Assembly (NCBI GenBank): GCA_035638495.1
Contig: DASQZW010000286.1
Coordinates: 1-58,095 of the forward strand
Length of the DNA: 58,095 nt
From: CF-161 sp035638495
GTDB taxonomy: Bacteria; Chloroflexota; Dormibacteria; Dormibacterales; Dormibacteraceae
Direction of reading: 5' to 3'
The stretch's first letter is position 1. Every line of letters begins with the position of its first letter. Made by a program: the position numbers and the translations under genes. Positions 25,717-34,236 of this stretch are shown here, one piece after another. The notes under the pieces were generated by a model, which saw nothing but the letters and a program-made list of their open reading frames with translations, did not search any database and was not told where the DNA came from.

Positions 25717-27014
25717 CCGGGATCGCCGGATCCCCCGCCCATCATCTCGGCGACCGGCTGCGCCCGGTACTGGACACGACGATCGGCGGCGTCCTCCGCG
25801 ACGCTGCTGAGCACGACGCGGCCACCGTGGCGCTCGTGGAGGGCACGCCGGACCCCAGTCGGGGCCGGCGCTGGACGTTCGGCGAGCTGCTGGCGGAATC
25901 GGAGCGGGCCGCGCGCGCTCTCCTGGGCCGGTTCGCGCCCGGCGAACGGGTCGCGATCTGCGGGCCCAACTCTCCGGAGTGGCTCCTGGTCGAGTTCGGC
26001 GCCGCCCTGGCCGGCATCGCGCTCGTGCCGCTGAACCCCGCCCTCGGCGCTCCGGAACTGGCGCACCTGCTGAACCGGTCGCGAGCGCAGGGCATCGTCA
26101 TGGCGGCCGGCCACCGGGGCAGCGACCCGGTGGATACGCTGGCGCACGTCCGCACCCGCCTGCCCCAGCTGCGCGAGGTGGTCTCCCTGGCGGACTGGGC
26201 CGACTTCGCCGCTTCCGGCTCGGCCACCGAGCGGCTGCCGGAGGTCCGGCCGGACGACCCGGCCCAGATCCACTTCACGCCGCGGACGGCCGGCCCCCCG
26301 AAGGGCGCGGTCCTGCGCCACCGCGGACTCACGAACAGCGCCCGGTTCTGGATGGAGCTCATGCAGGCCGGCCCCGGCGACGTGTGGGTCAACCCCATGT
26401 CCCTGCACGCGATGGCCGGCTGCGTGCTGGTCACCCTGGGGGCGGTGCAGGGCCGCTTCGCGCACGTCCTGCCGCCGGGCTTCGATCCCGGGCTGATGCT
26501 GCGCCTGATCGAGTCGGAGCGGGGCACGATGTTCGGAGGCACGCCGCGGATGCTCCTGGCCCAGCTCGACCACCCGGACTTCCGGCACCGCGACCTGTCC
26601 TTCGTCCGGTCCGCCCTGGCCGGCGGCGCCGCTGTCCCACCGGCGGTCGTGCGGCGCGTCGAGTCGGCGCTGGACGCACCGCTGTCGATGGTCTTCGGCC
26701 GCACCGAGGCGTCGCCGTGCGTCACGCAGACGCGGCCCGACGACTCGCCGACCGACCGAGCGGAGACGCTGGGCCGCCCCCACCCCCAGGTCGAGGTCAG
26801 GATCGCTGACCCGCGAACCGGGGAGACCGTGCCCGCCGGCACCGCCGGCGAGATCCTCACCCGCGGCTACCACGTGATGACGGGCTACGCCGACGACCCC
26901 GAGGCGACGGCCGCCGCGATCGACGCAGCCGGCTGGCTGCACACCGGCGTGCTCGGGTCGATGGACGAGCGAGGGTACTGCCGCATCGACGACCCCCGCG
27001 GGGCAGAGCGGTAG
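25713..27014 (+). CDS. AMP-binding (acyl-CoA synthetase-like) protein, truncated and degenerate
   Basis: 433 residues of an adenylate-forming enzyme that stops where the small C-terminal domain should begin. The A3 phosphate loop reads FTPRTAGPPKG in place of the usual YTSGTTGxPKG. The A7 motif reads TGVLG in place of TGDLG, so the Asp that binds the ribose hydroxyls is missing. The A5 motif is FGRTEASP. The hinge and catalytic lysine of the C-terminal domain are absent. The N-terminal region is otherwise well kept. It is either a decaying pseudogene or a pseudoenzyme that binds its partner or ligand without catalysis. Confidence 0.8.
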   Translation: MTGIAGSPAHHLGDRLRPVLDTTIGGVLRDAAEHDAATVALVEGTPDPSRGRRWTFGELLAESERAARALLGRFAPGERVAICGPNSPEWLLVEFGAALAGIALVPLNPALGAPELAHLLNRSRAQGIVMAAGHRGSDPVDTLAHVRTRLPQLREVVSLADWADFAASGSATERLPEVRPDDPAQIHFTPRTAGPPKGAVLRHRGLTNSARFWMELMQAGPGDVWVNPMSLHAMAGCVLVTLGAVQGRFAHVLPPGFDPGLMLRLIESERGTMFGGTPRMLLAQLDHPDFRHRDLSFVRSALAGGAAVPPAVVRRVESALDAPLSMVFGRTEASPCVTQTRPDDSPTDRAETLGRPHPQVEVRIADPRTGETVPAGTAGEILTRGYHVMTGYADDPEATAAAIDAAGWLHTGVLGSMDERGYCRIDDPRGAER

Positions 27015-27094
27015 GGAGCCAGCCAGGCTTCCCGGCGATACGATCGCTCTCAGAGGCGCCGCAGATCGGCGGCGGCACGAGGAGTGACACAGGC

Positions 27095-29476
27095 GTGCTC
27101 GAGGGGTCGGACGCCGAGTTCGGCGGGCTGCTCCGCAGGTATCGGTTGGCAGCGGGGTTCTCGCAGGAGGCGCTCGCCGAGCGCGCCGGCCTCAGCGTCG
27201 ACGCCGTCGCCGCGCTGGAACGCGGGCGGCGCAGCCGTCCCCGGGCGTTCACGGTCCGGCTGCTCGCGGATGCGCTCGGCCTGGAGGCCGCGGAACGAGC
27301 CGCACTCATCGAGGCGAGCACCGCCCAGCCGGCCGCGGCCGGCGCCGGAGCAGAGCCGGCGCGCGCGCCGGCGCCCCTCCCCGTCCTCCCCGTCGCACTG
27401 ACCACGTTCGTCGGGCGCGGGCCGGAGCTGATCGAGCTCCGCCGGCAGCTGCGCGTGGCGCGCCTGGTGACGCTGACGGGACCGGGCGGGACCGGGAAGA
27501 CGCGTCTCGCGATCGAGCTGGCCGCGGCGCTCGCCCGGGAGAACGAGGGCCCGGTCTGGTTCGCCGCGCTGGACAGCTGCTACGACCCTGAACTGGTGGC
27601 GCCTGCCGTCGCGGCCGCCGTCGGCGTCGGCGAGGAGCGTGGCCGGGCGCCCCTGGATCTGGTCGCCAGGCGCCTCCGCGAATCGGATGGCCTGGTCGTC
27701 CTGGACAACTGCGAGCACGTGCTCGCGGCCGCGGGCGCGGTGGCACGGACGCTGCTGGTGGAGTGTCCGCGCGTCCGTCTGCTGGCCACGAGCCGGGCGG
27801 TCCTGGACATCCCCGGCGAGCTGACCTGGAGGGTTCCGTCCCTCCGCCTGCCCCCCGCGGACGCGGCCCCCGACCCGGAGGCGCTCGCCGCGATCGAGGC
27901 GGTGCGGCTCTTCGTCGAGCGGGCAGCCCTCGCCGACCCCTCCTTCCGGCTGACCGCCGACAATGCCGCCGACGTGGTGGGGATCTGCCGGCGGCTCGAC
28001 GGCATCCCGCTCGCCGTCGAGCTGGCCGCTGCCCGGGCCCGCCTGCTGTCCCCTGCCCAGGTGCTGGCACGGCTCGAGGACGCCGCCAGCGTGCTCACCG
28101 GCGGCTCACGGATGGCGGTGCCCCGCCAGCGCACGCTGCGCGCCACGATCGAGTGGAGCTACGAGCTGCTGGAGCCGGCGGAGCGGCGAGCGTTCGACCG
28201 GCTGTCGGTGTTCACCGGCGGCTTCACGCTCGAGGCGGCGGAGGCCGTGGTGGGCGACGACGTCCTGGATGCGCTGGCCGGCCTGGTGGACCAGTCGCTC
28301 GTGATCGCCGAGACCGGACCGGCCGGTGACATGCGCTACCGGCTGCTGGAGGTGCTGCGCCAGTTCGGACAGGCCCGCCTGGCCGAGCGCGGCGAGTCCG
28401 CGGACGCGCACCTCCTGCACGCGGTGTACTTCGCGGACCTCGCCGAGGCGGTCGAGCCAGAGCTGATGGGCGCGAACCAGGCAACGTGGATGGCCAGCCT
28501 CCGGCGCGAGCGCGACAACGTGCGGGCGGTGCTGGCGTGGTCGGTGCGGGAGGAGGCGGACCACGCCGCGTCCGGCGCGGCCGACCGCGAACGAATCGGC
28601 CTGCGCCTGTGTGCCGCCCTCTGGTACTTCTGGTACGCCGACGGCGCGCTGGCCGAGGGTCGGCGGTGGCTGGAGCGGCTCTGCTCGACCGGCTACGCCT
28701 CGACCGGTCCCGGCCGGGCCACGGCGCTCAAGGCCAAGGCGCTGGGAGGCGCCGCCTGGCTGGCCCACGTCCAGGCTCAGCCCGAGGCCGCCGCCTCGCT
28801 GGCCGCGGCCAGCCTCGACACCATGGTCGACGACGACGACCCGGAGGTGCGCGTGAACGCGTGGTCCACCCTGGGCGCGGTCGCGATCGAATCGGCGGAC
28901 TTCGATCGCGCCGGTCACCTGTTCGGCCGGGCGCTCGAGCTGGCCCGGGAGAAGGACCTCCGGTGGTGGATCGCGGCCATGCTGAACAACCTGGGCTTCC
29001 TGGCCTACCGGCGGGACGATCTCCCGCGCAGCGGAGAGCTGCTCGAGGAGAGCGTGGCCCAGCGGCGGGCGATGGGCGATGCCCGAGGCCTTGCAAGCTC
29101 GCTGCTGAACCTGGGGGCGATTCGCTTCGCCCAGGACGACATGCCGGCCGCGCTCGCGCACTACTTCGAGAGCCTGCGCCTGCTCCGGGAGCTCGGCTCC
29201 TCCACCTCGCTCACGGCGGAGCTCCTGGAGGACCTGGCCGGGGTGCTGCTCGCCCGAGGACGGCCGGAGCTGGGGACGCGCGTCCTGAGCAGCGCGCTGG
29301 CGTACCGCTCCGCGATCGGGGCCCCCGCCCACGACTGGCGGCAGCCGGCCCACGAGCGCACCGCCGCGGAGCTGCGCGATTCCCTGGGGTCCGACGCCTA
29401 CGAGTCGGCGTGGTCGGCGGGCTCGACGCTCTCCATCGACCAGGCCGTCGGCGAGGTCCTGGGCACGCGGGCCTGA
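27095..29476 (+). CDS. XRE-STAND regulator with TPR-like repeats
   Basis: 793 residues. An XRE-type helix-turn-helix (LLRRYRLAAGFSQEALAERAGLS, residues about 10-65) precedes an NB-ARC/STAND ATPase (Walker A GPGGTGKTR at 129-137; LVVLDNCEHVL as Walker B; ATSR, and RLDGIPLAVELAAAR as the GxP motif). A helical region with TPR-like repeats occupies about 480-740. Such proteins bind DNA when a signal on the repeats opens the ATPase. GTG 27095 is preceded by GAGGAG. Repeats of GTCAGG spaced 11 bp lie on both sides of the gene region and are possible targets. Confidence 0.88.
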   Translation: MLEGSDAEFGGLLRRYRLAAGFSQEALAERAGLSVDAVAALERGRRSRPRAFTVRLLADALGLEAAERAALIEASTAQPAAAGAGAEPARAPAPLPVLPVALTTFVGRGPELIELRRQLRVARLVTLTGPGGTGKTRLAIELAAALARENEGPVWFAALDSCYDPELVAPAVAAAVGVGEERGRAPLDLVARRLRESDGLVVLDNCEHVLAAAGAVARTLLVECPRVRLLATSRAVLDIPGELTWRVPSLRLPPADAAPDPEALAAIEAVRLFVERAALADPSFRLTADNAADVVGICRRLDGIPLAVELAAARARLLSPAQVLARLEDAASVLTGGSRMAVPRQRTLRATIEWSYELLEPAERRAFDRLSVFTGGFTLEAAEAVVGDDVLDALAGLVDQSLVIAETGPAGDMRYRLLEVLRQFGQARLAERGESADAHLLHAVYFADLAEAVEPELMGANQATWMASLRRERDNVRAVLAWSVREEADHAASGAADRERIGLRLCAALWYFWYADGALAEGRRWLERLCSTGYASTGPGRATALKAKALGGAAWLAHVQAQPEAAASLAAASLDTMVDDDDPEVRVNAWSTLGAVAIESADFDRAGHLFGRALELAREKDLRWWIAAMLNNLGFLAYRRDDLPRSGELLEESVAQRRAMGDARGLASSLLNLGAIRFAQDDMPAALAHYFESLRLLRELGSSTSLTAELLEDLAGVLLARGRPELGTRVLSSALAYRSAIGAPAHDWRQPAHERTAAELRDSLGSDAYESAWSAGSTLSIDQAVGEVLGTRA

Positions 29477-29477
29477 C

Positions 29478-29513
29478 CCTGACGGGGGCCTGACGGCGCC
29501 GCGCCTGTCAGGG
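29478..29513. repeat. CCTGAC repeats spaced 11 bp and hairpin after the STAND gene
   Basis: CCTGAC at 29478 and 29489 is the inverse of GTCAGG, again with 11-base spacing. GTCAGGG at 29507-29513 pairs with CCCTGAC at 29477-29483. The segment could be a transcript end, a regulator site, or both. Confidence 0.45.
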
Positions 29514-29625
29514 TGTCGAGGGCCTGCTGTCGGGGCATCGTCGGTGGCCGGCGTTCTGGGCGGCCCGGAGACTGGTGGTGATCGAGATGATCGTGCCCTT
29601 CCCATGCACCAGGAGATCCGTTGAG

Positions 29626-30207
29626 ATGAGCTTCCAGGGAGCGCCCGACCGGGTGCTGACGATCCCCACCGCCCCCGACGCCGGCGCGGGAGCGAACTTT
29701 CCGATGAACGAGCCGGTGCTCGGCTACCGCGCGTGGCTGGTCGAGCGCGGTCGCCACGGCTGCCGGCTCCGGGGCGTGATGGTGCCGGCGGAGTGGGCCG
29801 GCGCCCCGTGCACCTGGACGGCCGCGGTGTGCGCGCCTCCCGCCGGGAGCGCGTCCCGGATGGTCCGGCACGACCCGGCCTGCGTCCCGCACCCCGACTG
29901 CACGTGCGGCCTCTACGCCTACGACAGCCTGAGCAGCGGCGGCTACGACGAGCGGCTCGGGCAGGCGTACGGCGCGGAGGTCGGGATCGTGTGGGGCGCC
30001 GTGGTGGGCGCCGGCCGCGTGCTGGCCTACCGCGACAGCTGGCGGGCGCAGTTCGCCCGTCCCGTAGCGATGCTGCAGGGATCCGGCGACGACCGCGACG
30101 TGCGCGGTGTGGCCGAGCAGCTCGGCGTCCCCGCGGTGCCGATGAGCGGCATCCACCGGGTGGCCGCGGAGTTCGGCCGGTCCGCGATGGTGCTGGCTGC
30201 CCGTTGA
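29626..30207 (+). CDS. Hypothetical protein with CxC motif
   Basis: 193 residues if it starts at ATG 29626 (ATG 29575 or 29704 are possible). The core LGYRAWLVERG..., CxW-type segments, and HPDCTCGLYAYDS recall small actinobacterial proteins of unknown role in which Cys and Trp residues are conserved; a metal or redox role is possible. The last third (SGIHRVAAEFG) is predicted to be helical. It follows the STAND regulator by 149 bases, and I see no other gene in that gap. No known domain can be assigned. Confidence 0.6.
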   Translation: MSFQGAPDRVLTIPTAPDAGAGANFPMNEPVLGYRAWLVERGRHGCRLRGVMVPAEWAGAPCTWTAAVCAPPAGSASRMVRHDPACVPHPDCTCGLYAYDSLSSGGYDERLGQAYGAEVGIVWGAVVGAGRVLAYRDSWRAQFARPVAMLQGSGDDRDVRGVAEQLGVPAVPMSGIHRVAAEFGRSAMVLAAR

Positions 30208-30269
30208 TGCCCGCACGCGGGCGGGGGCCGGCCCGGCGGCCGGCGACCCCGTGCCAGCGGCTGAGCGAG

Positions 30270-31124
30270 CTAACGGGCCCGCTTGCCGACGGTGGTCCGA
30301 ACGAAGTCCAGCAGGGCCTGGTTGACCCGGTCGGCGTGCGTCCAGGCGATCGCGTGCGGGCCGCCCTCGATGACGACCAGGTCCATCTCCTTGATCAGGC
30401 CCGTCAGCCGCTTCCCCGTGTTCGGGAAGGGGAGGACGCGATCGGCGTCGCCGTCCACCACGAGGATCGGCACGTCGATCTTCGCCAGGTCGCCGCGGAA
30501 GTCGGTCTCCCAGGTCGGGATGCACGCCACCGCCGCCGTCGCCGAGGCCGCCAGCGCGACGTTGAGGCTCGACTGGAACGTCGGGTCGGTGACCAGCTTT
30601 CCACCCAGGACGTCGATGTTGTAGAAGCTGTCGAGGAACCCCTTCATCCAGGACGGGGTGTCCGCCAGGGCCGACTTCACGAAACCGTCGAAGAGGCTGC
30701 GCGGCAGGCCTTCGGGGTTGTCGGCGGTCTTCAGCAGGAACGGCGGGATCGGAGACACCAGCACGCCCCGGGCGACCCGTGCCGAGCCGTACTTGCCGAG
30801 GTAGCGGGTCACCTCGCCGGTCCCCATGGAGTGGCCCACCAGCGTGGTATCGCGCAGGTCCAGGTGGTCCATGAGGGTCTTGAGGTCCGCGGCGAAGGTG
30901 TCGTAGTCGTAGCCGGTGGTGGGCTGGCTGGACTTGCCGAAACCGCGCCGGTCGTAGGTGATCACGCGGAGTCCCGCCTCCAGCAGGACAGGGACCTGCT
31001 TGTCCCAGGCGCGGCTGCTGAGCGGGTAGCCGTGGATCAGGACCACCGGCGGCCCGGACCCGTGGTCCTCGTAGTACAGGTCGATGGAGCCGGAGTTCTC
31101 TTTTCCGACACTCATGTAGGGCAT
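30270..31124 (-). CDS. Alpha/beta hydrolase, cofactor-free haloperoxidase/esterase type
   Basis: 284 residues. VVLIHGYPLSSRAWDKQVPVLLEAGLRVITYDRRGFGKSSQP is the oxyanion-hole and strand region of non-haem chloroperoxidases; VGHSMGTGEV holds the nucleophile Ser, ILVVDGDADRVLP the Asp and EGGPHAIAWTH the His. Members hydrolyse esters or, with acetate and peroxide, form peracids. AGGAGGA lies six bases before ATG 31124, one of the few strong ribosome sites in this part of the window. The gene stands alone, convergent with the hypothetical gene before it. Confidence 0.9.
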   Translation of the reverse strand: MPYMSVGKENSGSIDLYYEDHGSGPPVVLIHGYPLSSRAWDKQVPVLLEAGLRVITYDRRGFGKSSQPTTGYDYDTFAADLKTLMDHLDLRDTTLVGHSMGTGEVTRYLGKYGSARVARGVLVSPIPPFLLKTADNPEGLPRSLFDGFVKSALADTPSWMKGFLDSFYNIDVLGGKLVTDPTFQSSLNVALAASATAAVACIPTWETDFRGDLAKIDVPILVVDGDADRVLPFPNTGKRLTGLIKEMDLVVIEGGPHAIAWTHADRVNQALLDFVRTTVGKRAR

Positions 31125-31255
31125 GGGACTTCCTCCTCATGCAGTTGCGGTGGGCGGAGGTCTCGCAACCACGCTACGGGGGCCTTCCGGCGCTCGCTTC
31201 TGTCAAACGGCCGACTTTCTCGGATCGGGCGGGACTGGCAGGACGTCGCGCCGTG

Positions 31256-31450
31256 TCACTTCAGCTCCCGCACGCGGGTCTTCTCGGGGCTGCCGTCGGT
31301 GCGGCGCCGCCCCAGCTCCTCGTTGATGAGCCTGATCTCCTCGTAGGCGTTCGCGCGGCGCGCGTCGAAGCCGCGCGCCGTGGTCAAGCGCAGGAAGGCC
31401 TGGTGGCGGCGAGACAGGAGCTCGGCGTCCGTCAGGCCGGTGAGGTCCAT
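31256..31450 (-). CDS. Small protein of 64 residues
   Basis: MDLTGLTDAELLSRRHQAFL begins a short helical, charged protein ending RVRELK. It matches no family that I recognise. The case for a real gene is its promoter: TAGAGT lies seven bases before ATG 31450, the same layout as a dozen other genes here, and the codon third positions are GC-rich. It has no membrane segment or cysteine. Confidence 0.6.
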   Translation of the reverse strand: MDLTGLTDAELLSRRHQAFLRLTTARGFDARRANAYEEIRLINEELGRRRTDGSPEKTRVRELK

Positions 31451-31457
31451 GCGTCCG

Positions 31458-31463
31458 ACTCTA
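31458..31463 (-). promoter_or_regulatory. -10 box (TAGAGT) for the small 64-residue gene
   Basis: TAGAGT on the minus strand lies seven bases before ATG 31450; a leaderless mRNA is likely. Confidence 0.5.
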
Positions 31464-31515
31464 GGCGCGCGGCGAATCCCCCCGATGCGGGGAACGACGG
31501 GTGCCCGCCCAGCTC

Positions 31516-32136
31516 CTACCTCGCCGGCTGGCCGGCGTCGGAGCCGGCCGGCTCCGAGGAGAAGCACGCGACGACCCGGTCGGCCAGACGGATCCAGCTC
31601 TCCCGCTCCGGGTCCGGCACCCCGGCGGTGTGGATCAGGTGGTAGCCGAGCGCGAGCGCCATGCCGAACCTGGCCAGCGTCGCGGGATCGACGTCGTCGG
31701 CCAGCTCGCCGTCGGCCCTGGCCTGCTCGGCCAGCCCGGTGACCACCGTCTCGATGCGGTCGAGCCGCTCGCGCACCAGCACGCCCACCACGGGGTCCCG
31801 CCACGCGGCCGACCAGGCCTCGACGAGCAGCCGGCGATCCGCCTCCGGGGTGTCGAGAGCCATCGAGCGCGCGATGCGTCCGATGACCTCCAGCGGCGGC
31901 GAGTGCACCCGCCGGCCCTGCTGGACTGTGTCGTACAGGAGGTGCAGCCGCATCTCGATCGCGGCGGCGAGCAGGTGGGCCTTGTCGCGGAAATTCCCGT
32001 AGATCGCGCCGTTCGTGAGCCCGGCTCGCTGGGCGACCGCGAGGACGCCGACGCGCTCGTAGCCCTCCTCGGCGATCAGCTGCGCCGCCGCCTCGATGAG
32101 CCGGGTCCGCGTCGAGCGGCCCCCTTGTTCGACCAC
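31516..32136 (-). CDS. TetR family repressor
   Basis: 206 residues from GTG 32136. The N-terminal helix-turn-helix (TRLIEAAAQLIAEEGYERVGVLAVAQRAGLTNGAIYGNFRDKAHLLAAA) is a textbook TetR domain. The C-terminal ligand domain is helical and has no family signature that I recognise. A palindrome AGAGAGTACTCTCT is centred six to nineteen bases upstream, and related palindromes lie at two other promoters (35913 and 36015), so this protein is the best candidate for a local repressor of hydrolase, monooxygenase, binding-protein and thiolase genes. A TACTCT inside the palindrome is seven bases before the GTG. Confidence 0.9.
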   Translation of the reverse strand: MVEQGGRSTRTRLIEAAAQLIAEEGYERVGVLAVAQRAGLTNGAIYGNFRDKAHLLAAAIEMRLHLLYDTVQQGRRVHSPPLEVIGRIARSMALDTPEADRRLLVEAWSAAWRDPVVGVLVRERLDRIETVVTGLAEQARADGELADDVDPATLARFGMALALGYHLIHTAGVPDPERESWIRLADRVVACFSSEPAGSDAGQPAR

Positions 32137-32141
32137 GGGGC

Positions 32142-32155
32142 AGAGAGTACTCTCT
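32142..32155. promoter_or_regulatory. TetR operator 1 (AGAGAGTACTCTCT)
   Basis: A perfect 14-bp palindrome between tetR and the hydrolase gene at 32213. It contains TACTCT on both strands; on the minus strand this box is seven bases before the tetR GTG, and on the plus strand it would start the hydrolase mRNA near 32160. Confidence 0.75.
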
Positions 32156-32212
32156 CCGAGCGATCTCTGACGGAGACCAGCATCGAGATTCGAACACAGG
32201 AGATGACCATCC

Positions 32213-33028
32213 ATGGCCGCTGACGGCCACGCCACCACCAGCGTCCGCTCCGAGCACGTCGCGGTGCACGGATACGACGTGCCGGTCCAGATCGGCGGCG
32301 CGGGTCCGCCGCTGCTGCTGCTGCACGGCGCGGGCGGCGCCGGGCGCTGGTTGGAGGCGCACGAGCGCCTGGCCGAGTCCTTCACGGTCCATGCCCCCGT
32401 CCACCCCGGGTTCGGGGGAACGCCGCTGCCCGACTGGGTGGACGGCGCCGAGGACGTGGCCTTCCACTACGTCGACCTGGTCGAGGCGCTCGCGCTGCGA
32501 CGGCCGCTCATCGCCGGCGTGTCGCTGGGCGGCTACATCGCGACCGAGATCGCGGTCCTCCGGCCCGACCTGCCGGCCGGGCTGGTCCTCGTGGATGCTC
32601 TCGGCCTGCGGCCGGACCGGCCCATGCCGGACCTGTTCATCATGGAGCCGCTGGAGGCGGCCGCGCTGCTGTTCGCCGACCCGTCCAGGATGGTCGCCCT
32701 CCTGCCGGCCGACGGACAGCCGCCGGGTCTCGACTTCATCGTCCGCCAGTACGAGGAGATGGCAGCGTCGGCGCGCCTGCTGTGGCGGCGTACCTACGAC
32801 CCGAAGCTGGAGCGCCGGCTCCACCACGTGACGGTGCCCACACTCGTGCTCTGGGGCGCGGGCGACCGGCTGCTGCCGCCCGCGCACGGCGAGAAGCTGG
32901 CCCGCATGCTCCCGAACGCTCGCTTTCAGCTCATCGAGGGCGTCGGGCACGTGCCGCCGATCGAGGCGCCGGGGGCGTTCGTCGCGGCGGTTCGCGAGTT
33001 CGCCGCAGGCCTGGATCTCGGAGCGTGA
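32213..33028 (+). CDS. Alpha/beta hydrolase
   Basis: 271 residues. LLLLHGAGGAGRWLE is the oxyanion-hole segment, AGVSLGGYIATEIA holds the nucleophile Ser, WGAGDRLLPP the Asp and EGVGHVPPIEAP the His. The fold and length match C-C-bond or ester hydrolases such as those of aromatic meta-cleavage pathways. AGGAGA lies ten bases before ATG 32213. It is the first gene after TetR operator 1 and is followed at once by a luciferase-like monooxygenase gene, so hydrolase and oxygenase probably act in one pathway. Confidence 0.9.
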   Translation: MAADGHATTSVRSEHVAVHGYDVPVQIGGAGPPLLLLHGAGGAGRWLEAHERLAESFTVHAPVHPGFGGTPLPDWVDGAEDVAFHYVDLVEALALRRPLIAGVSLGGYIATEIAVLRPDLPAGLVLVDALGLRPDRPMPDLFIMEPLEAAALLFADPSRMVALLPADGQPPGLDFIVRQYEEMAASARLLWRRTYDPKLERRLHHVTVPTLVLWGAGDRLLPPAHGEKLARMLPNARFQLIEGVGHVPPIEAPGAFVAAVREFAAGLDLGA

Positions 33029-33029
33029 G

Positions 33030-34220
33030 ATGAGCGAGACGAACGACATGGAGCTGTTCTTCTTCCACCTGATGCCGTGGCCGCACATCCCGGCCGACGT
33101 GCGCGACCGCTACCGCAGCTCCTGGGTCGTGCTGCCGAACGCCGTGTACGACCCGGAAGAGGGCAGCCGCGTCTACGACCAGTACCTGGACCAGCTGGAG
33201 TTCGCGGACCAGGTCGGCTTCCACGCCGTGTGCGTGAACGAGCACCACCAGAACGGCTACGGCACCATGCCCGCGCCGAACATCGTGGCGGCCGCGCTCG
33301 CCCGGCGCACCACGCGGGCCAGGATCGCGATCCTCGGCAACGGCATCGGGATGCACGAGAACCCCCTTCGCATGGCGGAGGAGGTCGCGATGCTCGACGT
33401 GATCACCGGCGGCCGCATCATCTCGGGCTTCGTGCGGGGCATCGGCGCCGAGTACTTCTCGCTCAACCTCGACCCGAGCCGGTCGCGGAGCCGGTTCCTG
33501 GAGGCGCACGACCTGATCGTGAAGGCGTGGACGGAGCCGGGTCCCTTCGAGTGGGACGGGCCCAACTACCACTTCCGCTACGTGAACGTGTGGCCGCGCC
33601 CGCTGCAGCGGCCGCACCCGCCGATCTTCTGCCCGTCTCAGGGCTCGAGCGAGACGATCCTCTGGGCCGCGGAGCACCGGTATCCGTACGTCTGCACGTA
33701 CACGCCGATGGACCAGCTGCGGCGCTACTACGACCTGTACCGGGAGGTTGCGCAGACGCGGTTCGGGTACACAGCCGGCCGCGAGCAGTTCGGCTGGACG
33801 TCGATGGTCTACGTGGCGGACGACGAGAAGCAGGCGATCGAGGAGGTGCGGCCGCACGTGCAGTACTTCGCCGAGCGCTGCTTCCACCTCCCGCCGCACA
33901 TGCTGATCCCGCCCGGCTACACGTCCTCGCAGTCCCTGCGCGGCATGCTCCAGGCCCAGGCCGCGGCGGCGGACGGGCCCCGCGACCGCTTCGACTTCGA
34001 CAACCTGGTCCGGACGGAGCAGGCCCTGGTGGGCACGCCCGAGCAGGTCGGCGAGCGGCTCGTTCGCAACATGGAGCGCGCCGGGACCGGCATCTTCATG
34101 GGCCTCTTCCAGATCGGCGACATGCCGCACGACAGGGCCATGCGCAACATCGAGCTGTTCGCGGAGAAGGTGATGCCGCACCTGCCGCTGAAGGCCACGG
34201 GCGCCACCGCGGCTCCCTGA
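33030..34220 (+). CDS. Luciferase-like (LLM) flavin-dependent monooxygenase
   Basis: 396 residues starting one base after the hydrolase stop, preceded by GGAG. MELFFFHLMPWPHIP, GFHAVCVNEHHQNGYGTMPAPNIVAAALARRT, LGNGIGMHENPLRMAEEVAMLDVITGGRIISGFVRGIGAEY are all features of the long luciferase-like monooxygenase group. Such enzymes use reduced flavin and O2, often on hydrocarbons, sulfonates or polyketides. No flavin reductase is encoded nearby. Its partner hydrolase and the thiolase in the same proposed TetR regulon suggest oxidation of an alicyclic or steroid-like side chain, but this is inference. Confidence 0.9.
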   Translation: MSETNDMELFFFHLMPWPHIPADVRDRYRSSWVVLPNAVYDPEEGSRVYDQYLDQLEFADQVGFHAVCVNEHHQNGYGTMPAPNIVAAALARRTTRARIAILGNGIGMHENPLRMAEEVAMLDVITGGRIISGFVRGIGAEYFSLNLDPSRSRSRFLEAHDLIVKAWTEPGPFEWDGPNYHFRYVNVWPRPLQRPHPPIFCPSQGSSETILWAAEHRYPYVCTYTPMDQLRRYYDLYREVAQTRFGYTAGREQFGWTSMVYVADDEKQAIEEVRPHVQYFAERCFHLPPHMLIPPGYTSSQSLRGMLQAQAAAADGPRDRFDFDNLVRTEQALVGTPEQVGERLVRNMERAGTGIFMGLFQIGDMPHDRAMRNIELFAEKVMPHLPLKATGATAAP

Positions 34221-34236
34221 GCGCGGCCCGAGCGGC

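Noticed and set aside
30209..30222. GCCCGC-AC-GCGGGC as a terminator after the hypothetical gene
   Set aside because: The loop would be too small unless the stem shrinks to four pairs, and there is no T-run.
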